NCBI GenBank assembly: GCA_025457615.1
Contig: JALOTZ010000027.1
Span: forward strand, 1 to 48,467
Direction: 5' to 3'
DNA length: 48,467 nucleotides
DNA from: Verrucomicrobiota bacterium
GTDB lineage: Bacteria > Verrucomicrobiota > Verrucomicrobiia > Limisphaerales > DSYF01
Shown here: positions 24,356-34,557 of the stretch, one piece after another
Numbering within the stretch: position 1 is the first letter of the stretch
Layout of the letters: the number at the start of each line of letters is the position of its first letter
Position numbers and translations under genes: made by a program
Notes under the pieces: model-generated
Seen by the model: only the letters and a program-made list of their open reading frames with translations
What the model was told of the DNA's origin: nothing
Database searches by the model: none

Positions 24356-26167
24356 CTACATCTGCTCCAGGACCTCGATGCCCAGGACATGGAGTCCCTG
24401 GCGCAGAACGGAGGCCACCAAGCTGCACAGCGCCAATCGACTGGCGCGAGTTGGGGCCTCCGCCTTGAGCACGGGACAGTTCTCGTAGAAGCGCGTGAAG
24501 TGCGAGGACAACTCGTAGAGATAATTGCAGAGGTAGTTGGGCCGCTGCTCGGTGGCGAGGGATTCGATCACGAGCCCGAAGTTCAACAGGTGGCGTCCCA
24601 AAGCCCGCTCCTCCACGGTGCCCAAGGCAATCGCCGATGGCCGATCGCCGATGGCCGAGTCCTCCGCTTTGCGCAGGATGCTCTGGATTCGCGCGTAGGC
24701 GTATTGCAGGTAGGGCGCGGTGTTGCCGTTCAGCGCGAGCATCTTGTCCCAACTGAACACGTAATCCGTCTGGCGATTGGGCAGCAGATCCGCGTATTTC
24801 ACCGCGCCGATCCCCACCCTCCGCGCAATCTCGCGTCGCTGGGCCTCCGGCAGCTCGGGATTCTTCTCGGAAACGAGGCGCAGCGCGCGTTGCTCGGCTT
24901 CGTCCAGCAATTCAGCCAGCTTGACGTTCTCACCGGACCGGGTTTTCAGCGGCTTCCCGTCCTCGCCCAGGATGGATCCAAACCAGACATGAATGAGCTT
25001 CACGCGCCGGGCAAGTTCCGGATGCCAGCGTTGGAAGGTGGCGAACACCTGCTGGAAATGAAGCTGCTGGCGTCCGTCGGTGACGTAAATGATCTCGTCC
25101 GGGGACCAGGTTTCGAGACGGTAGGCGAGGGTGGCCAGGTCGGTGGCCGCGTAGTTGAAACCCCCGTCGCGCTTCTGGATGAGCTGCGGGTTGTCCTGCC
25201 ATTCGCCGTCGCGATGGATGAGCAGCGGATCCTCCTTGGGCGGCAGCCCGCGGTCGCTGAACACACATTTCGCCCCGTCGCTCTCCCGGGCAATGCCCCG
25301 TCCCATCAACTCGTCCACCACCGCCTGGAGCCGGGGATTGTAGAAGCTCTCGCCCAGGGCGTGGTCGAAGGTCACGCCGAGCCGGCCGTAAATGGCCTCA
25401 AACTGCACCTGGGACAGGCGGATCATCTCGTGCCAGATGGCGAGATTCCCGGCATCACCCGCTTGGAGCTTCACCAGTTCGGCGCGCGCCGATGCGTGAA
25501 GGGCGGCATTGTATCCCGGCTGGCCCTCGTCACATTGCGCGTTGATGGCCTTGTAGATTCGCTCCAGCTCCGCGATGGCATCCCGTTCAAGCGCAGCCCG
25601 GTCGAGCAGGGTCTTCCATCCGACCAGCAACATGCCGAACTGCGTTCCCCAGTCGCCGATGTGATTGTCACTGACGACGCGGTGGCCGAGGAGGCGATTG
25701 GCCCGCACCAGGCAGTCGCCGAGGATGGTGGAGCGGATGTGCCCGACGTGCATGGGCTTGGCCACGTTGGGCGAGCTGAAGTCGATGACGATCGTCTTGG
25801 GCTGTTCGGCCCGGGCGACCAGGGGATGATCCGCCCGGCTGGCGCCGTGCAGGGTTTCCTGCAAAGCCTCCACCCGCAGCCGGAAATTCAGGAATCCGGC
25901 CCCGGCGATGTCCACCGAGTCGCAGCAATCCCGGACCTCGAGGTGTTCGAGGACCTGGGTGGCGAGCTGGCGCGGGTTCATCTGACGCGCCTTGGCCAGT
26001 CCGATCAACGCGGTGGCCTGGTAATCCCCAAACCGCGGGTCCGCGCAAGGCCGGACCTGCACCGAGGCGAGGTCGGCATCCGGAAGCAGGCGGGAGACGA
26101 CCTGGCGGAGCCGCTCTTGGATGGTGCGGTAGGGGAACACGTTGGGGAGGGGCGAGGGCGGACGCAC
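24356..26167 (-). CDS. argS: arginyl-tRNA synthetase
   Basis: 603-residue class I synthetase charging tRNA-Arg. Motifs: N-terminal Add1 domain with FGDYQATALIGLAK; HIGH-type NVAKPMHVGHIRST; catalytic domain with DNHIGDWGTQFGMLL; KMSKS-equivalent region GKPLKTRSGENVKLAELLDE; C-terminal DALR domain with YLYELSSHFTRFYENCPVL; ending LGIEVLEQM as usual. The first codon at 26167 is GTG; GTG 26140 is an alternative. Sixteen bases after the PtsN-like gene, so likely the last gene of a three-gene operon. It carries an unusual 14-bp tandem duplication in a variable linker (listed separately). Confidence 0.95.
   Translation of the reverse strand: MRPPSPLPNVFPYRTIQERLRQVVSRLLPDADLASVQVRPCADPRFGDYQATALIGLAKARQMNPRQLATQVLEHLEVRDCCDSVDIAGAGFLNFRLRVEALQETLHGASRADHPLVARAEQPKTIVIDFSSPNVAKPMHVGHIRSTILGDCLVRANRLLGHRVVSDNHIGDWGTQFGMLLVGWKTLLDRAALERDAIAELERIYKAINAQCDEGQPGYNAALHASARAELVKLQAGDAGNLAIWHEMIRLSQVQFEAIYGRLGVTFDHALGESFYNPRLQAVVDELMGRGIARESDGAKCVFSDRGLPPKEDPLLIHRDGEWQDNPQLIQKRDGGFNYAATDLATLAYRLETWSPDEIIYVTDGRQQLHFQQVFATFQRWHPELARRVKLIHVWFGSILGEDGKPLKTRSGENVKLAELLDEAEQRALRLVSEKNPELPEAQRREIARRVGIGAVKYADLLPNRQTDYVFSWDKMLALNGNTAPYLQYAYARIQSILRKAEDSAIGDRPSAIALGTVEERALGRHLLNFGLVIESLATEQRPNYLCNYLYELSSHFTRFYENCPVLKAEAPTRASRLALCSLVASVLRQGLHVLGIEVLEQM
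24630..24657. repeat. 14-bp tandem duplication inside argS
   Basis: ATCGCCGATGGCCG occurs twice back to back with no mismatch. On the coding strand the two copies are read in different frames, giving SAIGDRPSAI in the linker before the DALR domain. The reading frame of argS is kept. Confidence 0.85.
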
Positions 26168-26183
26168 GCGGGGCCCCGGGGGA

Positions 26184-26663
26184 TCAGCGGGCGGGCTGGG
26201 TCTTGATGATGCTCACCATGGCCCCTTCATCCGGCGCGGTTTCGAGTGCCTGACGAAACTCCGCCTTGTGCAGCAGCTTGGCGATGTTGGCCAGGGTGTG
26301 GAGGTGCTTCTGGAAATGGCCCTGCGGAACGAGGAAGAGCATGACGAGATTCACCGGCTGGTTGTCGAGCGCTTCGAACTGCACCCCCGTCCGGCTGCGC
26401 CCGAGCGCACCAACCACCTCGTAAATCAAATCCGTCGAGGTGTGCGGGATGCCGATGCCGAACCCGATGCCGGTGCTCATGGATTTCTCGCGCTTCTTCA
26501 CCGCAGCGATGATGGCTTCGCGATGCTCGGCGGCGATCTTGCCGTTCGCCACCAGATGATCGACCAGCTCGTCGATCGCTTCCCATCGGTCTTTGGCGCG
26601 TAGCTCCGGAATGATCAATTCTTTGCTGAGGATGTCACCGAGTTCCATAGCCAGATACAGCAT
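26184..26663 (-). CDS. PTS EIIA-type (PtsN-like) phospho-regulatory protein
   Basis: About 160 residues, one PTS EIIA-fructose/nitrogen domain. The phosphorylated His is in GIGIPHTSTDLI (His74 counted from ATG 26663, His69 from ATG 26648); FLVPQGHFQKHLHTLANIAKLL is the usual second half. Such proteins without a permease usually regulate rather than transport. Starts 46 bases after the M50-like gene and precedes argS by 16 bases. No HPr or EI gene is nearby. The frame is open to 26909 but the extra N-terminus overlaps the M50 gene in another frame and is not credible. Confidence 0.86.
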   Translation of the reverse strand: MLYLAMELGDILSKELIIPELRAKDRWEAIDELVDHLVANGKIAAEHREAIIAAVKKREKSMSTGIGFGIGIPHTSTDLIYEVVGALGRSRTGVQFEALDNQPVNLVMLFLVPQGHFQKHLHTLANIAKLLHKAEFRQALETAPDEGAMVSIIKTQPAR

Positions 26664-26709
26664 GGCGATTTCGCCGCAAATACACGGGCAAGGCAAGAAT
26701 GAAATCAAA

Positions 26710-27447
26710 TCAAGGCCGCCAAGGCGGGATGGATTGCAGCAAGCGCGCGGTTTCCTGCCCCCACCACACGAAGCCGGTGCAAACCGCGGGGCGGCCCGTG
26801 AGCCACGGAAGCGCGAGCACCAACCCCAGCAGGTTGCCCAGCAGAATGATGACCCCGGAGAAAATGCAGCCGTGGTCGGTGATGTCCGACTGCCGGGTCT
26901 TGAGCACATGCCCGGTCAGGGTGACGTGAAAAGCGTACGCCGCGCCCAGCAGCAGTAGAAACCAGACCTCCACCCGGTCCCAGGGCAGCAGGAGCCGGGC
27001 ACTCAGACCCGCCACGATCACCAAGGCCCCGTAGAATGGGAAGAAATAGGGGGCCAGCGCGATGAGGAAGTTGGTCTTCGACACCACCACGTGGCCCCCC
27101 GCGGAACTGACCTTCAAGGCCCGGACCTTTCCGCCGAAGAGCCAGGCCCAGAACGCATGGGTCAGCTCGTGTCCAGCCACGTAAAGCCACATGGGACGCG
27201 GAAGGAGCAGGTAAACAACCGCCCAACACACCACGCCGGCCACCAGCGGCACCCAGATGGCATCCGCTCCGCCCGAGGCTTCCAGGATCCGCCACACGGC
27301 CACCAGGCCACCCCAACACCAGGGCAGCAGGAGCAGGCCGATCAGCATCTTCAAGAACTTCCGCACCGCCGGATTCTCGGACTCCCGCAGCGCCGCCTCC
27401 AGTTTTTTCGCTTTGTCGCGCGCCTTGCACCCGTAGCATGAGCGCAT
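26710..27447 (-). CDS. M50-like membrane metalloprotease (HExxH)
   Basis: About 245 residues with several membrane helices. The zinc motif HELTH (residues 93-97, in YVAGHELTHAFWAWLFG) lies just before or within a helix, as in site-2-protease-type (M50) enzymes and DUF3267-like relatives; a later Asp in the LTGHVLKTRQSDITDHG region could be a third ligand. Start at 27447 overlaps the pyrE start codon by two bases on the opposite strand; a later start near the first helix (MLIGLLLL) is possible. Likely heads the operon with the PtsN-like gene and argS. Substrate unknown. Confidence 0.7.
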   Translation of the reverse strand: MRSCYGCKARDKAKKLEAALRESENPAVRKFLKMLIGLLLLPWCWGGLVAVWRILEASGGADAIWVPLVAGVVCWAVVYLLLPRPMWLYVAGHELTHAFWAWLFGGKVRALKVSSAGGHVVVSKTNFLIALAPYFFPFYGALVIVAGLSARLLLPWDRVEVWFLLLLGAAYAFHVTLTGHVLKTRQSDITDHGCIFSGVIILLGNLLGLVLALPWLTGRPAVCTGFVWWGQETARLLQSIPPWRP

Positions 27448-28012
27448 GACATCGGACGAGGTCTTGCAGGTGTTCAAGGAAACCGGCGCGCTGTTGCAAG
27501 GGCATTTCATCCTCCGAAGCGGGTTGCACAGCCGCCAGTTCTTCCAGTGCGCCTTGGCCTTGCAGCACATGCCCACGGTCGAGCGACTCGGCGGGGCCCT
27601 CGCCGACCGGGTGCGTTCACTGGCCCCGGCTACCGTGATTGCCCCGGCCATGGGGGGGCTGGTTTTGGGCCAGGAGGTGGCGCGTCAGCTCCGATGCCGG
27701 TTCATCTTCGCGGAGAAAGAAGAAGGCCGACTGGTCCTGCGTCGAGGATTCCAGATCGCCCAAGGCGAACGCGTCCTGGTGGCCGAGGATGTGGTCACCC
27801 AAGGCGGACGGGTGCAGGAGACCATCGAGATCGTCCGCGCCCGCGGCGGCGAAGTCGTCGGGGTGGCCATGGCGGTGGATCGGTCCAACGGCCGGCTATC
27901 CCTGGGAACACCCACCTTCGCCCTGCTCCAACTCCAGGTGGAAACCTTTCCCCCCGATCAACTGCCACCCGATCTGGCCGCAATCCCGGCCATCAAACCC
28001 GGAAGCAAATAG
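27446..28012 (+). CDS. pyrE: orotate phosphoribosyltransferase
   Basis: Joins orotate and PRPP to orotidine 5'-phosphate in pyrimidine synthesis. 188 residues, normal length. N-terminal MTSDEVLQVFKETGALLQG and HFILRSGLHS are family-typical, as is the PRPP loop VLVAEDVVTQGG (residues 110-121) with the Asp pair. Monocistronic: divergent from the M50-like gene and followed by a short hairpin at 28157. No ribosome site is evident before the ATG. Confidence 0.95.
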   Translation: MTSDEVLQVFKETGALLQGHFILRSGLHSRQFFQCALALQHMPTVERLGGALADRVRSLAPATVIAPAMGGLVLGQEVARQLRCRFIFAEKEEGRLVLRRGFQIAQGERVLVAEDVVTQGGRVQETIEIVRARGGEVVGVAMAVDRSNGRLSLGTPTFALLQLQVETFPPDQLPPDLAAIPAIKPGSK

Positions 28013-28156
28013 GGCCGAACCTCGGGGGGGTGCAGTCACCACGCCCACGATTTCTGGAGCGATGAACTCTGCTGGATCGCACAGAATCAACGCGGGTTTA
28101 CCAACCGGGATGAACCCCACCTGTGCCATCCAAGTGTGACAGGCCTTGGAGAATGT

Positions 28157-28175
28157 GCGCCACTATGGCGCTTTT
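28157..28175 (+). terminator. possible terminator after pyrE
   Basis: GCGCCA-CTA-TGGCGC (six-base stem) followed by TTTT, 145 bases after the pyrE stop. Short stem and distance make it a weak candidate. Confidence 0.35.
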
Positions 28176-28216
28176 ATCCTGCCCGAAGCCACAGCCGCAC
28201 AGCCAACAATTACCGT

Positions 28217-28243
28217 ACAAATCATTTGTTAACAAGTGTTTGT
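28217..28243. promoter_or_regulatory. nested palindromes upstream of dnaK
   Basis: ACAAA-TCA-TTTGT is followed and overlapped by TTGTTAACAA (perfect) and then ACAAG-TG-TTTGT, so ACAA/TTGT half-sites alternate four times within 27 bases, about 65-90 bases before the dnaK ATG. It could be a repressor operator for the chaperone block. No CIRCE element (TTAGCACTC...) or sigma32-type promoter was found. Confidence 0.4.
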
Positions 28244-28308
28244 GATATGTGAAGGCTCCTTGGTACCACCACTGCTCAAATTAAAGTGGATTTTAAGAAA
28301 GCGCACGC

Positions 28309-30249
28309 ATGGCAAAGATTCTTGGCATTGACTTGGGGACGACGAATTCCTGCATGGCCGTCATGGAGGGGGGCGACCCTGTGGTGTTGGAGAACAGCGA
28401 GGGCAAGCGCACAACGCCGTCGGTGGTGGCGTTCACCAAGACGGGTGAGCGCGTGGTGGGAGACGCCGCGAAACGTCAAGCCGTCACCAACCCCAGCAAC
28501 ACGGTCTATTCGATCAAGCGCTTCATGGGGCGGAAATTCGAGGAGATCTCCGAGGAGGTCAAGCGGGTGCCTTACAAGGTGGTCAAGGCCGCCAATGGGG
28601 ACGCCCATGTCGAGGTGGAGATCGAGGGCAAGCGCAAGGCTTTCAGTCCGCCCGAAATCTCGGCGATGATCCTGGCGAAGCTCAAATCAGACGCGGAGAC
28701 GCGGTTGGGCGAGAAGATCACCCAGGCGGTCATCACGGTTCCGGCCTATTTCAACGATTCCCAGCGCCAGGCCACCAAGGACGCGGGACGGATCGCCGGG
28801 CTGGAGGTCCTGCGCATCATCAACGAGCCCACCGCCGCATCACTGGCCTACGGGCTGGACAAGAAGAAGGACGAGAAGATCGCAGTGTACGATCTGGGTG
28901 GCGGCACGTTTGACATTTCGGTGCTCGAGATCGGCGATGGCGTGTTCGAGGTCAAGGCCACCAACGGGGACACGCACCTGGGCGGCGACGACTGGGACAA
29001 CCGGATCATGGACTGGATCCTGGATGAGTTTAAGAAGGACCAGGGCATGGACTTGCGCAAGCAGGCGGATGCCCTGCAGCGCATCAAGGAGGAGGCGGAG
29101 AAGGCCAAGATTGCGCTGTCCAGCAGCCAGCAGTACGACATCAACCTCCCGTTCATCACCGCCGACGCCAGCGGGCCCAAGCACATCTCCCTCAAACTGA
29201 CACGGGCGAAGATGGAACAGTTGTGTGACTCGCTGTTCGAGCGCACCATCGGCCCGGTCCGGTCCTGCTTGAAGGATGCGGACGTGGAGTCCAGCAAGAT
29301 TGACGAACTGGTGTTGGTCGGGGGCATGACGCGCATGCCGAAGGTGGTGGAGACCGCGCACTCACTGGTCAACAAGCCGCCGCACCAAGGGGTGAACCCG
29401 GACGAGGTGGTGGCGGTGGGCGCCGCGATCCAAGGCGGTGTGCTCAAGGGCGAGGTGAAGGACGTGCTGCTGCTGGACGTCACCCCGCTGTCCCTGGGCA
29501 TCGAGACGCTGGGCGGCGTGTTCACGCGGCTGATCGAGCGGAACACCACGATCCCCACCAAGAAATCCGAGATTTTTTCGACGGCCTCCGACAGCCAGCC
29601 CGGCGTGGAGATCCACGTGCTCCAGGGCGAGCGGCAGTTCGCGCGCGACAACAAGTCGCTGGGCAAGTTTCACCTCACCGAAATCCCGCCCGCTCCCCGG
29701 GGCGTGCCGCAGATCGAAGTCACGTTCGACATCGACGCCAACGGCATCCTCCATGTGACCGCCAAGGATTTGGGCACGAACAAGGAGCAGAAGATCCGCA
29801 TCGAAGCGGGCAGCGGCCTGACCAAGGACGACATCGAGCGCATGCGCAAGGACGCCGAGGCGCACGCCGAAGAGGACAAGAAGCAGCGGGAAGAGGTCGA
29901 GCTCCGCAACAGCGCGGACAGCTCGATCTACCGGTCCGAGAAGATGCTCAAGGACAATGCCGACAAGATTTCCGCCGATGACAAGCACAAGATCGAAACG
30001 GCGGTCAGCAGCCTCAAGGAAGCCCTGAAGGGCGGCGAGGGGGAGGCGATCCGGTCGGCTAGCGACCAGTTGAACGAGGCCTGGCAGGCGGTTTCCGCCG
30101 AGCTCTACAAGCAGGCCCAGCAGCACGCCAAGGGGGGCGCGGGCGGGGCGGCAGGCCCGGCACCCCAGCCGGGCGGACCGGCCGGCGAAACGAAGCCGGA
30201 CGAGGGTCCGATCATCGATGCGGAAGTCGTGGACGACTCCAAGAAATAG
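28309..30249 (+). CDS. dnaK: Hsp70 chaperone DnaK
   Basis: 646-residue ATP-dependent folding chaperone. N-terminal [13 protein letters not shown] with phosphate loop, [53 protein letters not shown], and [11 protein letters not shown] in the ATPase domain; the substrate domain has [12 protein letters not shown]; the tail ends AEVVDDSKK. Length is normal and no damage is seen. It is the first gene of a dnaK-groES-groEL cluster; grpE and dnaJ are not in the window. Confidence 0.97.
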   Translation: MAKILGIDLGTTNSCMAVMEGGDPVVLENSEGKRTTPSVVAFTKTGERVVGDAAKRQAVTNPSNTVYSIKRFMGRKFEEISEEVKRVPYKVVKAANGDAHVEVEIEGKRKAFSPPEISAMILAKLKSDAETRLGEKITQAVITVPAYFNDSQRQATKDAGRIAGLEVLRIINEPTAASLAYGLDKKKDEKIAVYDLGGGTFDISVLEIGDGVFEVKATNGDTHLGGDDWDNRIMDWILDEFKKDQGMDLRKQADALQRIKEEAEKAKIALSSSQQYDINLPFITADASGPKHISLKLTRAKMEQLCDSLFERTIGPVRSCLKDADVESSKIDELVLVGGMTRMPKVVETAHSLVNKPPHQGVNPDEVVAVGAAIQGGVLKGEVKDVLLLDVTPLSLGIETLGGVFTRLIERNTTIPTKKSEIFSTASDSQPGVEIHVLQGERQFARDNKSLGKFHLTEIPPAPRGVPQIEVTFDIDANGILHVTAKDLGTNKEQKIRIEAGSGLTKDDIERMRKDAEAHAEEDKKQREEVELRNSADSSIYRSEKMLKDNADKISADDKHKIETAVSSLKEALKGGEGEAIRSASDQLNEAWQAVSAELYKQAQQHAKGGAGGAAGPAPQPGGPAGETKPDEGPIIDAEVVDDSKK

Positions 30250-30323
30250 TTCCGCCTGCCGCGGGTGCGGCCGGGCTTTCATTCCATCCGAAACAACCAA
30301 AGAAACAAACAAGAAACCAAACT

Positions 30324-30617
30324 ATGGCCATCAAGCTCAAACCTCTCGGCGACCGCGTTCTCGTGGAGCCAGTCGAGGAAAAGGAAGTAAAGAAGGGCGG
30401 CATCATCATCCCCGATACCGCCAAGGAAAAACCCATGGAATCCATCGTGCGCGCCCTGGGCACCGGCAAGACCGATGACAACGGCAAGAAGATCCCGTTC
30501 GAGGTCAAGGTGGGTGACCGCGTGCTGACCAGCAAGTATGGCGGCACGGAGATCAAACTGGACGGCAAGGAATACAAGATCCTGAGCTCGGACGACATCC
30601 TCGGAGTGATCGAGTAA
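30324..30617 (+). CDS. groS: co-chaperonin GroES
   Basis: 97-residue lid of the GroEL chamber. [20 protein letters not shown], the mobile loop with [13 protein letters not shown], and [19 protein letters not shown] are standard. Lies 74 bases after dnaK, 34 before groEL. Its leader is an A/C-rich stretch (AAACAAACAAGAAACC) without a clear Shine-Dalgarno. Confidence 0.97.
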   Translation: MAIKLKPLGDRVLVEPVEEKEVKKGGIIIPDTAKEKPMESIVRALGTGKTDDNGKKIPFEVKVGDRVLTSKYGGTEIKLDGKEYKILSSDDILGVIE

Positions 30618-30651
30618 CCGGAATTCATTTAAGAAAGGAACAAGCAAGATT

Positions 30652-32289
<1,638 letters not shown>

Positions 32290-32320
32290 TCGACCCAAGG
32301 TCGGAGGAACCGATACAGCC

Positions 32321-32356
32321 AGCGAGACGGACGCCTGTCCGTCTCGCTTTTTTTTA
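32321..32356 (+). terminator. strong intrinsic terminator after groEL
   Basis: 12-bp perfect stem, AGCGAGACGGAC with GTCCGTCTCGCT, loop GCCT, followed by eight T residues. Closes the chaperone operon 32 bases after the groEL stop. Confidence 0.93.
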
Positions 32357-32400
32357 TTCGGCGCTTGCCGCCGGCGCGGGGTCCCGGCAACGATGCGGGC

Positions 32401-33078
32401 ATGTTCAAACCGGGGGATTTGTTCGACCTCTCCCAGACGGAGCATGCCTCGCTGTTCGAGGGATGCGAGCACGCCTGGGAGGCGCTGGCGCGCATCGCCG
32501 ACTATCTCAAGGCCCACCTCAAGCCCGGGCTCCACAATCAGTGCCAAGGGGTGGCTTGGGTGGGGGATGACGTCTTTATCGGGGAAGGCACGGTGCTGGA
32601 GGACGGGGTGATGATCAAGGGCCCGGCGATCATCGGGCGTCATTGCGAGATCCGGCACAACGCCTACCTGCGGGGGAACGTGTTGGTCGGGGACCACTGC
32701 GTGGTGGGAAACGCCACCGAACTCAAGAACACTCTCCTGTTCAACCACTGCGAAGCGCCCCATTACAACTACGTGGGCGACTCCATCCTCGGCTACAAGG
32801 CGCACCTGGGCGCCGGGGTCAAAATCTCCAACCTCAAGGTGACCCGCACCCCGGTGGTGGTGGAGCACGCAGGCCGGCGTTTCGAAACCGGCCTGCGCAA
32901 ATTCGGCGCCCTCATCGGGGACCGCACCGAGGTCGGCTGCAACGCCGTCCTCAACCCGGGAAGCATCCTCGGACGCGATTGCCTGGTCTATCCCAACGTC
33001 AACTGGCGCGGGGTGCTGGCCGCCGGTCATATCGCCAAGAACCGGGCGGCGGTGGAAGTGGGTCCGCGCAAGGCCTGA
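32401..33078 (+). CDS. left-handed beta-helix (hexapeptide) acyltransferase-like protein
   Basis: 225 residues. After a short helical N-terminus (EGCEHAWEALARIADYL) most of the protein is hexapeptide repeats, for example VGDDVFIGEGTVLEDGVMIK, AIIGRHCEIRHNAYLRGNV, LGAGVKISNLKVTR, the fold of GlmU C-terminal and LpxA/LpxD domains. VGNATELKNTLLFNHCEAPH and the histidines nearby resemble GlmU-like acetyltransferase loops. No nucleotidyl-transferase domain is attached. It probably acylates or acetylates a sugar nucleotide; substrate unknown. Start at 32401 (MFKPGDLF) preferred to 32365, which lacks family-like residues. Confidence 0.75.
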   Translation: MFKPGDLFDLSQTEHASLFEGCEHAWEALARIADYLKAHLKPGLHNQCQGVAWVGDDVFIGEGTVLEDGVMIKGPAIIGRHCEIRHNAYLRGNVLVGDHCVVGNATELKNTLLFNHCEAPHYNYVGDSILGYKAHLGAGVKISNLKVTRTPVVVEHAGRRFETGLRKFGALIGDRTEVGCNAVLNPGSILGRDCLVYPNVNWRGVLAAGHIAKNRAAVEVGPRKA

Positions 33079-33204
33079 TCTGGAACTCCACCACCCTCCC
33101 CCACGCGGCAACCGGCAGACTGTCCGCCCCCGTCCTCAACGCTCCCTGCCGCCTGGTTGGAAGACAGGCTGGTCGAGCGGGACCCCAGTCCTTACTGTGC
33201 CGCT

Positions 33205-34350
33205 GTGCGAACGGTTTACCTGGATTACAACGCCACCACGCCCCTCGATCCGGGGGTCCGTGAAGCCATGGCTCCGTTCTTGGACGAAATCTGGGGAAAT
33301 CCATCCAGCATCCACCACGTCGGGCGCCGGGCGCGCGCCTGCTTGGACGAGTTGCGTGAACGGATGTCCTCCCTGTTCCGTTGCCGACCCAGTGAAATCG
33401 TGTTTACCAGCGGAGGCACCGAGAGTAACAACCTGGCGATTCTGGGCACGGCCCGAAAGCTCCAGGACCGGGGCCGGCACCTGATCACCAGCTCGGTCGA
33501 ACACCACGCCGTCCTCCAGTGCTTCAGGGAACTCGAACAGCAGGAAGGGTTTCAGGTGACGTATCTGCCTGTGGATCAGGAGGGCCGTCTGAATCCAGAC
33601 TCGCTGAAGGCGGCCCTCCGGCCGGAGACCATCCTGGTCTCCGTGATGGCTGCCAATAACGAGATCGGCACCCTTCAACCGGTTTCAACCCTGGGAACCC
33701 TTTGCCGGGAAGCGGGGGTCTGCTTCCACACCGATGCGGTTCAGTGGTTTGGGAAGGAGCCTTTTCAGGGCATTGATCAATTCCAAGCCGACTTGGTGTC
33801 CATCTGCGCGCACAAGGTCCATGGGCCGAAAGGTGCCGGCGCGCTCTACATTCGATCTCCATTGCAACCACGCGCCATCGCCTTGGGTGGACCCCACGAG
33901 AACGAGCGCCGGGCCGGAACTGAGAATCTGGCGGCCATTTGCGGCCTTGTCTGTGCGGCGGAGCGGTTCATCCCTCAACCGGTCTTTGACTCCGCACGGC
34001 TGGATCCGCTCAGCAAACAACTGGAATCTCTTTGGAAGTCCATTCCCAACTGCACAATTGTAAGCCCGCCTTGCGGACGGCTCTGCAACACGGTGTCCGC
34101 GGTTGTGGACGGTGCGGACGGAATGACCCTGCTGGCCAACCTGGACCTGGAGGGCCTCTGCGCGTCCAGCGGGGCGGCGTGCGCGGCCGGTTCACTGGAG
34201 CCCTCCCATGTCATCTCCTGCCTGGGTCTGCCGGAGCCTCTGTGCCATTCCCTGGTTCGTTTTTCCATCGGCCGCGCGACCACCCAGGAGGACATTGATT
34301 ACATCACCGCGGTCCTTCCCCGGGTCGTGGAGCGTTCAATAAGCGCTTAA
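33205..34350 (+). CDS. cysteine desulfurase (NifS/IscS family)
   Basis: About 381 residues, PLP-dependent removal of sulfur from cysteine for Fe-S clusters or thio-modification. GTG 33205 gives the family N-terminus VRTVYLDYNATTPLDP; a TTG at 33157 is also in frame but adds unlike residues. Visible: TSGGTESNNLAI, EHHAVLQC, AANNEIGTLQP, Lys204 for PLP in CAHKVHGPKG, and active-site Cys326 in SSGAACAAGS. Intact. No iscU/iscR neighbour; dnaN follows after 207 bases. NifS-like versus tRNA-modification type cannot be separated by sequence here. Confidence 0.92.
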   Translation: MRTVYLDYNATTPLDPGVREAMAPFLDEIWGNPSSIHHVGRRARACLDELRERMSSLFRCRPSEIVFTSGGTESNNLAILGTARKLQDRGRHLITSSVEHHAVLQCFRELEQQEGFQVTYLPVDQEGRLNPDSLKAALRPETILVSVMAANNEIGTLQPVSTLGTLCREAGVCFHTDAVQWFGKEPFQGIDQFQADLVSICAHKVHGPKGAGALYIRSPLQPRAIALGGPHENERRAGTENLAAICGLVCAAERFIPQPVFDSARLDPLSKQLESLWKSIPNCTIVSPPCGRLCNTVSAVVDGADGMTLLANLDLEGLCASSGAACAAGSLEPSHVISCLGLPEPLCHSLVRFSIGRATTQEDIDYITAVLPRVVERSISA

Positions 34351-34433
34351 TAAGGGTCGGATTTGTCTTGAACAGGGTGTGAACAGATCGAACAACTCAA
34401 GCTGGCCTGGATTGTCGGCTGGGCCTCGTGGGT

Positions 34434-34442
34434 TTGTTCACA
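34434..34442 (+). promoter_or_regulatory. DnaA-box-like site (one mismatch)
   Basis: TTGTTCACA against consensus TTATNCACA, one mismatch. Part of a short cluster before dnaN. Confidence 0.4.
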
Positions 34443-34473
34443 GCGGCAACTTGCTGGCAAGGGGCTGTGATTC

Positions 34474-34502
34474 TTGACACCCCAAGTTGTTTGCCTTATT
34501 CA
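34474..34502 (+). promoter_or_regulatory. candidate sigma70 promoter of dnaN
   Basis: TTGACA at 34474-34479 is a perfect -35; 17 bases later TATTCA (34497-34502) is a moderate -10. It would give a leader of about 50 bases. The -10 lies inside the DnaA-box match at 34496-34504. Confidence 0.5.
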
Positions 34503-34504
34503 CA
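34496..34504 (+). promoter_or_regulatory. DnaA box (consensus) before dnaN
   Basis: TTATTCACA matches TTATNCACA exactly. It overlaps the -10 of the candidate promoter. A third, poorer match (TGTGAACAG, reverse orientation) is at 34378-34386. Confidence 0.5.
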
Positions 34505-34557
34505 GCCCATAATACGAAGACGTTGGGGCAGTTAAAGTACCACCTATATAGCCATCC

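Noticed and set aside
28013..28308. tRNA or small RNA gene between pyrE and dnaK
   Set aside because: No cloverleaf or T-loop (GTTCGA) pattern; only a short hairpin and palindromes.
29362..30312. long antisense frames across dnaK and groEL
   Set aside because: They mirror the codon bias of the real genes on the other strand; no family resemblance.
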